Positions 1 through 12,200 of a stretch of 64,000 nt of DNA are shown piece by piece. Under the pieces are notes generated by a model, which saw only the letters and a program-made list of their open reading frames with translations, searched no databases and was not told where the DNA came from. How positions within the stretch are numbered: position 1 is the stretch's first letter; the number at the start of each line of letters is the position of its first letter. A program made the position numbers and the translations under genes. This DNA comes from Bryum argenteum (taxonomy: Eukaryota; Streptophyta; Bryopsida; Bryales; Bryaceae), in the NCBI GenBank assembly GCA_037043015.1, contig CM073331.1, forward strand, positions 5,043,501 to 5,107,500, in the 5' to 3' direction.

Positions 1-1
1 A

Positions 2-283
2 TCGGGAAAACTTCCTTTTGAAGGTCATCCTTGGAGCGATTATGATCTCATCCTTGAGAGAAAGCAACGACCTGTGCTTCCTGATTATGTGGATGATTGG
101 ATGCAAGATTTAGTGAGAAGATGTTGGGAGGAGGATCCTACTTCAAGACCTTTATTTCCAGAAATAATGGAGGTATTAGCATCTAACTCAAGTGAAGTTG
201 CTGAATATCAACATGATGCACAACAATGGGAGGACGATGAAAAACGGAATTGGAAGAAGAGAAGAGGTGAAGTTGAAGGGTGA
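2..283 (+). CDS. C-terminal end of a TKL-type protein kinase (5' part outside the window)
   Basis: The frame is open from the first bases of the window to a TGA at 283, giving about 93 residues. They match the last part of a Ser/Thr or Tyr-kinase-like (TKL) catalytic domain: a G-x-L-PFEG stretch (subdomain X), then LVRRCWEEDPTSRPLF, the CW...RP motif of subdomain XI, then EIMEVL. A short charged tail rich in E, D, K and R closes the protein. No hydrolase domain follows, unlike the three kinase-hydrolase paralogs elsewhere in the window. ATP-binding and catalytic motifs lie off the window, so activity cannot be judged. It could be an ordinary TKL kinase or a relative of the DUF1221/MLKL-type kinases. 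Confidence 0.8.
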   Translation, partial: SGKLPFEGHPWSDYDLILERKQRPVLPDYVDDWMQDLVRRCWEEDPTSRPLFPEIMEVLASNSSEVAEYQHDAQQWEDDEKRNWKKRRGEVEG

Positions 284-2325
284 GGAGACCTATTTACTGG
301 AAGATAGGCAGGTGGAGTTCTATGCGGATGGAGTGGTGTGTGTGTGAAGTGATGATGTAATTTACTTGACTCATATAAGAATAAGTCAAGCTCTTTGTTG
401 CAATATAATGATAAGTTGCAATTTAATTGATACAATTTTAGTAGTGATATTTGTGAAGTAATCAATGATTTTATATTTAGAACAATTTTTGTGTACGTTC
501 GTGTGACCTCGATAAAATTATGGTATGGTGATGAGATTAGGTTAAGTGTAATCTTGGTAGTATTGGATATGGAATATAACAACTCTTTAGTAAAAGATAT
601 TTTGATTGCCATCTTGGTTTGAAACTAATTAGATTTTATGTTATGGTTGATTATTGGAGTGAAGAGATCACAAGGAGAATGCACATGCAAAGAGATGCAT
701 AGATCATTAAACCTCCGACAAGAGTTGCAAATACTTACATAAACTTTGAGACTACAAGACAACAATAATGTTGTACAGAGGACAACCAATAGTCTTGTGT
801 ATCACCAATCTTTGCATGTCTCTAGTGTAATGTTTGATTGTTTAACTTTCATGTTGTTAATTCTATAAGCTTTGTCACTTGCTACAATCTCAATATTTTA
901 ATTTTCAAGCACAATAGAGAGCTCAAATTTCTAATAACAAAACAACCAAGCATGTGATAGTATACATTGGCATATGATCAATTGTTGTAAGTATAGAATC
1001 ACTTAAAAAATGTGTGTTACTACTCATCCTTTCTATTTACCATTCAACTTCTTTTGACCACTATCAAGCTTCAAATTCTCTTGCTAAATACACGTCACCT
1101 ATCATCATACAGTGTCCATACTCGTGCTCTACCATCAAATCTCAAGTGTAAAGAAATCAACACGACATTCATAAGCGTCCTAACCCACAAGCTGAAATAG
1201 AACCTTTGATTGAATCATGATCTTAAACCTAGCACCATAGTACTTAGAAGTTGATAGTACTATGATGAGCACAATAGTGGGAGCAATGTAATCCAACGAC
1301 TGCTTGTTATGAATAATCATCAAATTGCATTGCTCTCTTTCTTCAAACCACAACCTGACATTCGCAACATAAAATCTAAAACATCGATGTGTAGACCTCA
1401 GTCTATCTCATCTTTAATTGCCATATGCGCCTGCAAAGTATTACACATATCACTCAACAAAGAACAACTCTTCTTTTTATCATCGGAAACGCAATGGCCG
1501 GTTAGCTTGGGTAGCTATCAACTCAAAATGAAGTGAATTGACAAAGTTATCAAGGAAAACAAGAAAACGAAGAAACCCCCAAACAATCTAAACTAACTAA
1601 ACAACAATATCATCAGACTCTTTCATGGTTAGAGAAACCACGCTCATTACTCCAGAGTCCTTGAAAACTTCAGGAGTAAGCTCACAGACTTCATAACAAA
1701 TCACGATTCATATCATTTCAAATAAGCACATAACAAATATAATGCACGTTGAGAATGGAGTGATTTGTTACGGAGAGTGTGCTCTTCTCTGAGCCATTCT
1801 TTCCCATATCGCATGCCCCTGCGAATTTCGAGGACTGCTTTTTTATTGTAATTATGAGAGTGTCTAGTATCGTACTTGTTGCGAGTACAAGAAGAATCCT
1901 GGTCACTCTTTGTTTTCTGGTCGGAAGCTCCAATAGGAAAGAGCATCCAGCTGTGACAGAAATTTGGAGTAGACTTTATTCTTTGAAGTGTGGTTCCTAG
2001 TCCATTGCACCGCAATAGAAAGAAGTGTTAACTGTTGATATACCTCAAGTTTATACTGACTTTATTATGACTTTGTGAGATGGCTTTACTTTTTGGCTCT
2101 CTGACCGGTTGTTACACATCATGCACATGTGGTTTCCTATTAACTCAAATTCCTATCGATAACGTCACAATATTTAACCCCTAATTGCGCCTAAAGTTGG
2201 AAAACTACATTATGGATGACAAGCAGAAACTTAGAAGATCCAAACTTCAGGTTTAGGAAATTACTTGGGTTAGACGACAAACCTAGAGTCCGGATTGTGT
2301 TATGAAAATTGCAACCTCATCAGAT
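284..2325. other. Intergenic AT-rich DNA, no gene recognised
   Basis: This follows the kinase stop codon and presumably begins with its 3' UTR. Only short, low-complexity reading frames occur, with no domain signature on either strand. I see no transposon ends in it. Confidence 0.5.
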
Positions 2326-2370
2326 GAAGTATGAATTAATGGCATGCATTTTCATGGAAGCAACAACACC

Positions 2371-2520
2371 GAGTTGTTGCCCCTGCCCAACATCGAGTTG
2401 TTGCCCCTGCCCAACACCCAGCTACCGCCCCCGCTGCAGTATCTGGTCGCGAAGCACGACCAGGTCCCTACTAAATATTAGGGGCCCTGGCCAAGCCCTC
2501 GCATGCTCATGTGCGAGGGC
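2371..2520. repeat. 24-bp tandem duplication followed by a cluster of three GC-rich hairpins
   Basis: A 24-bp unit beginning GAGTTGTTGCCCCTGCCC is present twice in tandem at 2371-2418. Downstream lie three short inverted repeats: TGGTCG/CGACCA (2444-2462), CCCTA/TAGGG (about 2466-2485) and the perfect 9-bp stem GCCCTCGCA/TGCGAGGGC (2495-2503 and 2512-2520). The island is far richer in G+C than its surroundings. I cannot assign it to a known element. Confidence 0.6.
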
Positions 2521-2589
2521 CATGAGAGGTGAGACATGGGCCTCACTTACCACCGACATTCTCCTAATCATCCTATCAACAAAGTGAGA

Positions 2590-3400
2590 AGCAAATATCT
2601 AGAGTTTATTACATAGATAGCCATTATTAAAAAAGAACTCGAAAACTTTGATTGAGTCAAGCTCTTGTTAACTCTCTTTTGCCATGATTTAGAGCATGTG
2701 CCTCACCCAAAACCTATTGTGCTCTCCTAACTTGCCTCACCTCATGTTAGAAATCTAAAATCATGGTAAAATATTTGGTTCATAGTGTTGAATGTTTTAT
2801 TATTTTAAAAGAATAAAACACGTACGGTCTTGAGATTGGATGAAGCTGACATGGACCTTTTTATATTTCAATGTGGGATTTCCAACTCAACTCAGGAGTT
2901 GGATGTTTCCAGACTACTGTTTATAGAGATCGAAAAAATTATCGTTTTTCTCGTACTTGTAAATGTCCATAACCATGATTTGTTAAATGCATCATAATTT
3001 TGAAGAAAAATGCATGTATTTGAATATTTTTCAAGAAAGTACGTTATGTTTCAAAAGTATTTCTGAAATATTTGTAGGAGTATTGCGATACGCAAAATCC
3101 AAAATCCATTTCACTTGCTTAGCATTTGAAGCACAATTGATCATTTACAATCTCTACTAAACATAAACCACTGCAAGAAGCTTAACCCTCAGCCTTTATT
3201 TATAGTAAGTGGCTTAGAAACCGTTGGATTTTGAGATTGCCAAGTTGATTGGGGAGTAGACAAGTGGGTTAATTTTGGAAGATGTGGAAAGTAATTAGGA
3301 TATTCAACCGATTGGAATCATTTATTTGAGTTGGAACTGATTAAGCTATAAATTTTAGAAGTGGCAGCCCCAAGGATTGTATCGCACCAAGAGCGGGCGC
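2590..3400. other. AT-rich intergenic DNA
   Basis: No coding signature, repeat ends or RNA gene recognised on either strand. Confidence 0.4.
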
Positions 3401-3408
3401 GATAACTT

Positions 3409-3504
3409 CAGCAGGGGTGGCTCGCTGGCTCGTCTGAATTAATGGCATGCATTTTTCAGCAGGGGTGGCTGGCTGGCTTGTATGAATTAATGGCATGCAT
3501 TTTC
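3409..3504. repeat. 48-bp tandem duplication
   Basis: Two 48-bp units (from 3409 and 3457) begin CAGCAGGGGTGGCT and end GAATTAATGGCATGCATTTT. The second half of the unit also occurs singly at about 2332-2353, so this is a small local repeat family. Confidence 0.75.
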
Positions 3505-3539
3505 AGGCGCAAATCTACGCATGAGTAGCTCCTCGGTAA

Positions 3540-5010
3540 TTCATTAAAGTTTAGGAGGCAGAGCCGTGAGCACATACAGTGGATCTTGAAGTTGTGAGAA
3601 GCGCTCTTGTGCTTGAGTCTTTAGACACTCTTCCAATCTCTACTTCGTGCGCCGATTGCGTATCCAAAATGGTTGATTCCTTTTGTACGGGAGAACACGA
3701 AATTCAAGATACTATATCCTGCACACTTGCTCCAAGGCTCCCCTCGCCTAGTTGGGTGCAAGATACGCAATTCCAATTGTCGAGTTTCCTCGGAAGAGGA
3801 CATTGGTTAAGGTTTGTTTCAACTTCCAGACTTTTATTGGTGGTTTCGTTGATCCATGTGTTTTATCCTCTTGCGAACCTGCCAAAGACATCATGAACAT
3901 GTACCTCTTGCACTCTAAATATGCGCAATGGAGTACACATAGTACTAAATTCTACAAGATGGGTGGGTTTGTTGGTCACAATATTGTATTTGCCTTATAT
4001 TCCAAGGCGGAAAGGAATTGCTTTGTTTCTTGGGAGCACTCATTATCTCTTTGTTTGATCTCAGCAGAATGAGGTGCACCAACGATTTTGTGCATATGCT
4101 GATGTACTGGCCAGAAATCTTGGTCCTGAAAGTGTGTATGCTGGGCGTACTTCCATGTCTTCTGATAGGGGGACTGAGGAGTAGAGGATATGGCTCGTCA
4201 TTGAATTTTTTTGCTCTTAGGGATGGCCAGGCGGCTCTACTTCTTAGCATCTTGTTGGGATCCTATGCAACAGCGCAAGGAACGCAACAGGACAGAAGCT
4301 CCCATCCTTTTTGCTTTCGTTCGTTCACTCATCGCCGGTTCTACTTTCGAAGTTCAGATCGGGTTTCTCAGGAGGGCTCTGTCGGGGACGACCTCTTTCT
4401 GGGAATGGGCCCGTCTACAAATGCATTGCTAACCTTACTGAGAGCCTCGGTAGATGGAGAAGCTGTGTGGAAAAGAATCGATGCAGAACAATTCTTTCTT
4501 GAGTAAATTGCAAAGGCAGATGCTAGAGCCGAATGCAGGCCTCATCGAAGTCTTGCCCTGACACTGACACTGATGCCAGTCCTACGTAATCCGTTGCCAG
4601 AGTCTTCTAATGCCAAAAGTACTGAAGGCGGAGGTCCAGGCTTTGAAGCATACAGTGTGCATGTGATTGTTTAGGCAACGCCCTCACCTTGCCACCTCTC
4701 GCTACATCGAATGACGGGGAGAGGCGACAGGGTATCACTGGCTTGAAGTGGCCATAACATGTTTTCCTTTGCAATTGCCAGGCGTGAGCTTTGGAATCAC
4801 CGCAGCTTCGACGGCAAAGATCAGCCTTCAAGAAACGTCGCTTCTTCCGAGGTTACTAAGGAAGCAATTCAGGATAGCAGAGGGTTCTGAACCTCAACTC
4901 ACATCACATATATACTTGAAAACCCAAAAGCAACGATTGTCTTCACTAAAATGCATGTCATCAATTCATAGTTCATTGTTTGCGTATGCAATTTTTAATC
5001 ACACAAACGA
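3540..5010 (+). other. Gene-like stretch of unrecognised, broken reading frames
   Basis: Higher G+C and several overlapping open frames on the plus strand (3579-3896, 3752-4072, 4018-4506, 4211-4432, 4748-5017) set this block apart from its AT-rich flanks. No frame stays open for long and I recognise no protein family. It may be a decayed host gene or a copied gene fragment. I considered a mitochondrial insertion because of the style of the 4.0-4.5 kb frame but could not match it to any mitochondrial protein. Confidence 0.3.
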
Positions 5011-5030
5011 GATCTAATGTAGGACTAAAT

Positions 5031-6300
5031 CCAAGAATATCGATATGCAGTGTAATTGGAGTAGTAAATGAAAGTAGTCAAGGGTAGACAATATGCAATT
5101 GTTTACCGTTGACTACTCCATTTCTTGCTTCAACTACAATGTTCATTTTCACTTGTAAAATTTGATACGAGTTTCTAAAGTTGTTCTAGGGGTGTTTGAG
5201 CCCATGCTTGTTGAATCATAGATATATTTCTTGTTTTGGCTTGGAGGAACCTCTTAAAAAGTCCTAGTGACCAATAATATTCTTTGTGCACTTGTAAGCC
5301 TTCCAAAAAGAAGAAGAAGAACACCATACCCTTACGGGTTGGCGTGAATATAGTGTCCGTTCGACCTACCCTTGATGGTATGCCCACAGGACAACATAAC
5401 AACAGTGGTATAGGACTTGTAAGCCTTCCACAACATTTCAAATGTTGAATGTCACACTTCGATGTGATTGCAACTCACTATATTGGTTCTCAAGACTAAT
5501 TATTTTCGAGTATCCTATGCAATTTTCAAACATTTCACATAAATTTGAATTATTTATGAATCCTATATAGAGGAAGTGCATTGAAGAGTTTTTCTTTATA
5601 TTTTTTCGCACACAAAGCATGTAGCTTATGGCAGTTTTTGCATTAGTTGGTGAAGGGCATGCAACATTAAGTATTTACGAAGCATATATTGATGCATGTA
5701 TAACATGTTGAGTAGAACAAATTGATTTTTTCGGGTTTTTGGTGCTAAAAAATAAATAGGTCAAAAAGTACCGTAGTTGATGCTTGCCTGAACAAGCTTC
5801 ACATATCCGTCTAATTTGGTACATTAATTAGTGTATAGTGAATACCATTATTTTTGTGTGAGTACCAAGACATGTATGTGGTAAAAAATAGACAATAGTA
5901 GAAGATGGTGTCCCAAATTTCTCTATAATAATGTGTCTGGAGCTACATAGGTTCACTTATTTTTTCCTAATAACTTTGTATATCCAAATCAATCAACACA
6001 ACTATCAATATTTCGTAATCTTTTATTAGTGTAGTAGACCAACCTACACTAGTATTGAAGCAGTAAAACTTTGATGAAAATTGTCAATTATAAATTGATT
6101 GAAAAACACAAGGTTATAGAAAAAGAAACAACAGTTCTATGTAAATCCAGACATACAACTACGTACAAATTTTAGACACCATTTATTAGTGTGTGAATTT
6201 GATCGACCAAGTGGTGTACGTTCATTCCGTCTCTCCAATGGCTTTTTTAACAATAAACCATGATATTATTTACATTTGTAGATTAAAATTCCTGCAGTAA
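5031..6300. other. AT-rich intergenic DNA with one short repeat fragment
   Basis: A segment near 5325-5400 resembles one at about 13590-13660 (both contain a GGCRTGAATA-AGTGT core followed by a CCCAC/CCACCGGACAA stretch), suggesting a degenerate dispersed repeat. Otherwise nothing is recognised. Confidence 0.4.
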
Positions 6301-6309
6301 ATTGGGCGA

Positions 6310-7045
6310 CTAGTTGTTGGTTAGTGATTGGAAATTGGGTTCACCCCCCCCCCAATACAACAACATACCGTGCCACTGCACTGTACCGTCCCACCACTGT
6401 ATAGACACACCCCCATCACAAAACGTGGCCACCAAGGAACAGAACCCAAAATCCACCACGTTCCTAGATACAAACAACAGACCGCCCCTCCCCCGCTCCG
6501 ACCAAAGCCCGCGTGAACATCCACGAAACTCCGCCTCACCGCGTGGTGCTCCCCAGTATCAACTATCGATCGCTCTGCCTCGTCAATCTCACTTCCCCCG
6601 CATTCCGATCGATAACTCATCTCACCCATTTCCGCATCTCTTTGTTATCAAATCTAGAGCCCGATCCTTCCGTTTGAGCTTTTCGGTTCACTCCTTCTGC
6701 AGGTACGATCACGCGATCTTGCGGTTGCTCACAGTTAGGGTTTAGAGGATTGTTTTGAATCTCGTCTTCGTATTGTTAGATTGCTCGATCGGGGTTTAGG
6801 TGATCGTTTAAAAACCACTATTCATCTGTCTGTCGGTGAGCGTTTTGGCAACAGACTGGTACCGCCAATGAGTTGCTCGCGCTCTTGTTTTGCTGTTAGG
6901 GTCAACTTTGAGTTCCAATTTTGAGAGGAGAGTTTTCATGCACGTTTTTAGGAATCTAGTCCAGTCTTGTTATTAACGAATTTGTTCGAATTTGAGGTTG
7001 TTTTTGATAGATTGAACTGAATTGTTTGTTGATTTTTGTATGCAG
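6310..7045 (+). promoter_or_regulatory. FIS1 upstream region and 5' leader with a 5'-UTR intron
   Basis: C-rich, pyrimidine-rich DNA (6340-6700) precedes the FIS1 start. A good donor, CTGCAG|GTACG, lies after 6702 and a good acceptor, TGTATGCAG, ends at 7045, nine bases before the FIS1 ATG. This predicts a 343-bp intron wholly in the 5' UTR, common in plant housekeeping genes. The transcription start is not determined. Confidence 0.55.
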
Positions 7046-7054
7046 TGCAACAAG

Positions 7055-8453
7055 ATGGCAGAAGCTTTTTTCAACAACCTTACCAACAAGATCGAGGGTT
7101 TTTTCACTGGAGGCGATTCATTGCCATGGACAGACTCTGAAATGATCGCCGTAAGTCTACTTTACCATTCAGTTTGTGCTACGACGATCTCTAACAGTCG
7201 ATAGAGAATCTTACACTAGATGCTTTGTCTTGTTAAATAAAGTCTTTCTTATGTCGACAGAAAGTTTAAAGTACTGAGTAACGGTGATGCAGAGCTGTGA
7301 ATTGGAAGCTTCGGGTGAAAAGGCTGCAGTCTCCGGTGACAACAACGCAAGCATGATGCGACTAGCATGGGCTCTTGTGCATTCACGAAACGCATCGGAT
7401 GTTCAGCGTGGTATTGCTATGCTAGAAGGTAAAGCAGTTTTTCCATTTCATTCCTGTTTTTGCCATTTCGTTTCGATTTGCGCTCATTGTTTCCTTCGAT
7501 TTTGGTGCAGCCTCATTGTCAGGTGTAGGAGCTCCTACGCAGAAGAGAGAAGTGCTCTACTTGCTTGCTGTTGGCCAATTCCGAGCTGGTGAATATGCCA
7601 GGAGTCGACGCCTCGTTGATCAAGCTCTCTCGGTACTTACCTTCTCACGCATAATACTAATAGTAGAATGGAGTTTTTGAGCCTTACAGCAATTTTGTTA
7701 GAAAGTTGTCGAAAGAATAGCATATGAAGTAGTGGACAGTTTTCCATGCTTACAGAATAACACTCATTTCATAGTAATAATACTTGTCATCAGAAGTACA
7801 CCCAAAGGAGACCTTAAGAAACAATCAAACGATTATCATCATCAGATTTTGATCGGACTTATCACTACGGATCTGTGCCAAGACGAACGAACCAACATCG
7901 TCTTGTCACCAAATAAGTCTAGTTGTCTATACTTAAGGGTCTGTACCCACAGAGTGATATTATGTGGTGGTAGCAAAACTGACAGCAATGAATATAGTCC
8001 ATATATATACCTAGACTCACTTTAACACCCTCGATTCCACCACACTAACACCATCTATATACTCCTTTGTCCTATAACTGTGCAGTAAGGTGTTTTTGAG
8101 AGAACCTAAAGGATAGGACAGAGGGAGTATATATTTGTGCGTGAAGAGACTCTTGTATTGACTATTTTGATTACTGAGAGTGCGATTTACTGTGCAGATT
8201 TCGCCTGATTTTCGACAGGCTTCATCGTTAAAGAAGATGGTGGAGGATAAGATTGCCAAGGGTAAGCTCATATTGATGCAATTGTTTCTGATTGTGCCCT
8301 TTTTTCTCAGTTTTTTGAGGGGAGACTCATTTGTTCTTGTGGTTGCTTTTTTTTGCATCAGATGGATTGGTAGGAGTGGGCTTGGCGGCTGCAGCGGTGG
8401 GTGTGGTGGCGAGTGGCATTGCTGCTGCTGTTATCGGTGGTCGTAGGAGATGA
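7055..8453 (+). CDS. FIS1: Mitochondrial/peroxisomal fission protein FIS1
   Basis: FIS1 is a tail-anchored outer-membrane adaptor that helps recruit the division machinery (dynamin-related GTPases) to mitochondria and peroxisomes. Five exons with GT-AG introns join in frame: 7055-7150, 7293-7428, 7511-7632, 8198-8261 and 8362-8453, giving 169 residues, the usual plant FIS1 length. The plant signature RLAWALVHSR..DVQRGIAMLE spans exon 2, and exon 3 gives YLLAVGQFRAGEYARSRRLV, the TPR-like core. Exon 5 encodes the tail anchor: a Gly/Ala/Val-rich membrane segment (about residues 141-165) and a basic RRR end facing the intermembrane side. The ATG chosen is the first after the 5'-UTR intron acceptor and gives the expected MAEAFFNN start. 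Intron 3 contains a small MITE. All key regions are intact, so this should be functional. Confidence 0.95.
8060..8129. mobile_element. Miniature Stowaway-like MITE in FIS1 intron 3
   Basis: A 70-bp stretch is bounded by TA dinucleotides and imperfect terminal inverted repeats (CTCCTTTGTCCTAT at the left, ATAGGACAGAGGGAG at the right). TA targets and CTCC(C/T)T-type termini are the hallmark of Stowaway (Tc1/mariner-derived) MITEs. It sits inside the third coding intron and does not affect the splice sites. Confidence 0.7.
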
Positions 8454-9255
8454 ATGTGCCGTTATAAGAGCTAGTCTTTCCTCTTTTTCTCTTTATGCTT
8501 TTGTATCCAGGTTCGACAGCAGAGGTTTATTTTTGTATGTGTAAAGTTTTGTAGATACGGATATGGAATTTATGCAGAGAGCTGCTGGTAATGCTTTTTA
8601 TAGTTTGTTTTCTATTTGAGTTGTTTCAATCTCACGAGATGATTATTTGAATGTATGCAATGAAGCTCGTCGTTGTAGTTCCAACTCATTCTAGATTGCG
8701 CAGGTATCAAATGAAGTTTTAATCTCATATTATTGTAAGAATTGCAGATTACCAAAGCAATAGCGCTAATTCTATGCAACTTCTTTGATTTGTTACATTT
8801 TTGAAATGCATGCAGATTTCATTTGGAAAATGCATGACTCATTATCCTCGTATGTCACCGTTGGCTAGACTTCTGGCTAGACTTCGTTGTTGCAAATCTT
8901 GTTTTTGTTGTGAGATTCGTAGAAGTTGCAACCATTGTTTGCTTTTGAGACTTCCATGATATTGCACTGCCATTTAATAGAAAATCATACCCAATGTGGA
9001 CAAGATGATGTGGACAAGATCCGTCAGTTTGTATTTCTTGGTAAAGAGAAGTCCAAAATCTATGGTCCTCCTCAAGTATCTCATGGACTCATTTGTTGAG
9101 GTCACTATGATTACACAAACAAATTTAGCTCATGACAGAAATACAGCAGTGAATATATGGGACTGTATCCACAAGACCCTAACCCTATATCCACCCCTAA
9201 TTTTCTTCTCATCCATTTGAACAAAGAAAAAGTGTCAAAAGAAACTGCTCTGATC
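8454..9255. other. FIS1 3' UTR and the tail-to-tail interval to kinase-hydrolase paralog 1
   Basis: The interval between the FIS1 stop and the minus-strand stop of the next gene holds presumed 3' UTRs of both convergent genes. No further gene or repeat is recognised. Confidence 0.5.
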
Positions 9256-12200
9256 TTATGCAGCATTACGTTTTCCCCCATTCTGAATCGCGCGAATGAA
9301 CTTAACAAGGCACTGGTAAGCAAGGTGCTCCTTGTTGATGGGCTTGCACGTATTACTGTGATCCGAATCTTCCAGTCTCACCACGTCGCCTGTAAATTCC
9401 GGCATCGATGAGGCCGGCACAATCGTTCTCTGCACAACAACTCATTGTTTCAGATGCTTTAATCCTCAAATTACAACTTAGGTCCCCAGACTAGAATATT
9501 AGAATCTTTCCTAAATGGGCATGATAGATAGTGCTTAAGGAACCAATCAGTGAGGGCTGCCCAGCAAAAATGCTTCCAGTGCACAGATCACATTTTCAAA
9601 TTGGAATTAGAAATGCACAATTTTCCTTGATAGCTGCATTTTTGAAGGCAAAGAGATTGATATTGAGAAACAGACTTGGGATTGACTACACTAAATTTGA
9701 TAATTAGTGTTAGATTATTATAAGATTTGAAAATGCTATAAGTTTTTACTTTTGTTTGAAAAAAATTACCAAGAGCATTGATTCTGATACTATATAAGGA
9801 CCCCCATCTTGGCCAATATAGTGGGTAAAATTATTGAACAACAGTAAAAACTTATAACATGTTTATATAAATTAGTGTATCTAACACTAATTATCAAATT
9901 TAGTGTACTGACGAGTGTGAGAATTCATTGCACACTCAGTGACTGGGATTGACGTTTGAGAATTTATGAGAATACGAAGGAAACAAGCTCGGAGTATGAT
10001 ACTTACCCCGGCTGTCTCCGTGCCCTCGCAGAGCGCCATCAAATTAACTCGTTCGCTTCTGGCAACCATGAAATCCTTCAAGAGCTTCTGCAGTTTGGAG
10101 GCATCACTGCCCAAGTCCGCGAAGAGCTCACGTGAGTAGGTCAATCCTCCAAAGACTTCCTTGAGCACACTGTCCTGCGGCACCAGGCCTGTGAAAGGTG
10201 GAGCGTAGAAGAAGCACCCGGCTAGGCTGGCTAGAAATGCTTTCGCCAGCTTGGCGCAGTTGCCTTCGAATTCATCCTTCACGCTGTCGATCGACGTTGC
10301 CTTTTGATTTAGCGCCACCACCAAGTGCTCAATAACCACGCAGCCCAAGCTGTGCCCCACCAGCACGATGGGCCGGTCCCATTTATTCTTTCGGCTCCAT
10401 CGTTCACTGCGCCAGACGAGCAAGCATCAGACATATTTGCGAGTGAGAAAATTTAACTATGTATGGGGATGGCAGTACCTAAAGACGAGGTAGCGTTGTA
10501 GTTCGTCCACCACGTACTTCATGCCGTCGTATGAAATGTCGTACTGCAGCACCAAAACGCGAATTTCACCTTTGAAATCCTTGAAGAGCCAATCTCGCGG
10601 CCACCACACATTCGGCTTGCCGCGCTGCACCCATGTATCCTTGGAAGACAGAAACTTCCGTTCACCCACATTTCCTTCGAAGAAAATGACATCCAGCGTA
10701 CTGGTGGTACTGGCGCTTGGTGGCACGTCCTGCGTATTGGTGGTACTCTTATTGGTGGTACTCGCGCCCGTTTCTGGCGATCCCACATCATTCACCATGT
10801 AGCCCAGTGGCTTATTGTCCAATTTCGGCACTAATGAACCTGCAACACCCCATCACAATATCGTCATTACGACGCATTCAACTTCGAAGGAAATACATCT
10901 GAGGTTATGCATGCCACTGACTTCATCGGAAATGAAAACGCTCTTGGTCGCTGGGATCGCGCCATGTATACATACACATAAACAACAATAAGGATTTACT
11001 CGAACAGGGCGTTTGATGAGGGAACGATACTTGTTGAGGAGATGGATGTGCTTACGTCGGGCAAAGAGAAGGCGCAAGAAGAGCAACCAAAACGAGTTCG
11101 GTTCAATTCGGTTTGGCTTTTCAGGAGGAGGAAGTTTATGCAACCGTTGCTTCACACCCTTGCGCGTGGTGAAGGTGAAGAGCTGGTGATCATTACAAAT
11201 GATCCCAAGGCTGCGGACCTGCGCGCAACGCACCATTTTCCACAGGTCGAGGAAGTTCGGTCGATCTTCTTGCTTCCACTGCCAGCAGTGCTCAATGATG
11301 AACTTCAAGTACTCTGGACACGCCCTTGGCAGCTGCGGCCGCGCGCCTTTCTTTATGGCATCGTTCAATGCCTCTCTCATGGTCCCCGCAAACCTGCACA
11401 TTGTTGTGACAACTATGAAATTTTGCCACCTCAGGTGACCGCGGATATGCTGAATATGGCGATGAGTGCAAGAAGGTCAGATCAAGAGGATCTGCTTTGC
11501 ATTTCTATCAACAAAATGGAGGTAAACTTACGGTGGTTTCCCAGTCATGACCTCGTTGAAGATGATACCGTAGCTCCACACATCGGCTTTCCGAGGAAAG
11601 TGCTTCTCGGAGATTATTTCTTTGTTGAAAACTTCCGGAGCGGCGTAGGTTCTATTACCCACGTTTCTGCTTTGCTCGGAATAGGCCGTGCTCTGTGCCC
11701 TGGTCTTCGCAAGCCCGAAATCACCCAGCTTCAAGCGCAAGTAGCCTTGCCTAGCAAGCTCAGGGGCTTCCTCAATGCTCACAAGCCGCACAAGCACATT
11801 GTTGGGCTTAAGATCGCGATGCGCTACGTTCTTGCTATTTAAGTGCCACATCGCCTTGGCCAACTGCAACATCACGTCAATCGCCACATCCTGCGTCAAC
11901 GCTGCCTGCGCATCCGGCACAGAGCCCGTTGCGGGCCGCTTCGGCTGGACTACACCCGTCATTAGCTGCGCCAAGTCCAGGGGTAGAAGCTCCATGAGTA
12001 TATGCGACTTCGACGGGAAGTTTAATTGCTCCGTCGCTGATGATGTGCTTCTAGGTCTCGATGCAGCATCAGAAGTCACCTGTGTTGTCAAACAAAGTCT
12101 CTCTAAGTGCGCTTGGAACATATTTCAACTAAGATGGGTCGTTGAGAAGGTGCATACCGGTGTAGTAACGCTGCTGTTGCCACGGGAAATAGAGCGTGAC

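Noticed and set aside
4018-4506. Nuclear insertion of mitochondrial DNA
   Set aside because: The style of the frame suggested it, but no mitochondrial protein could be recognised.
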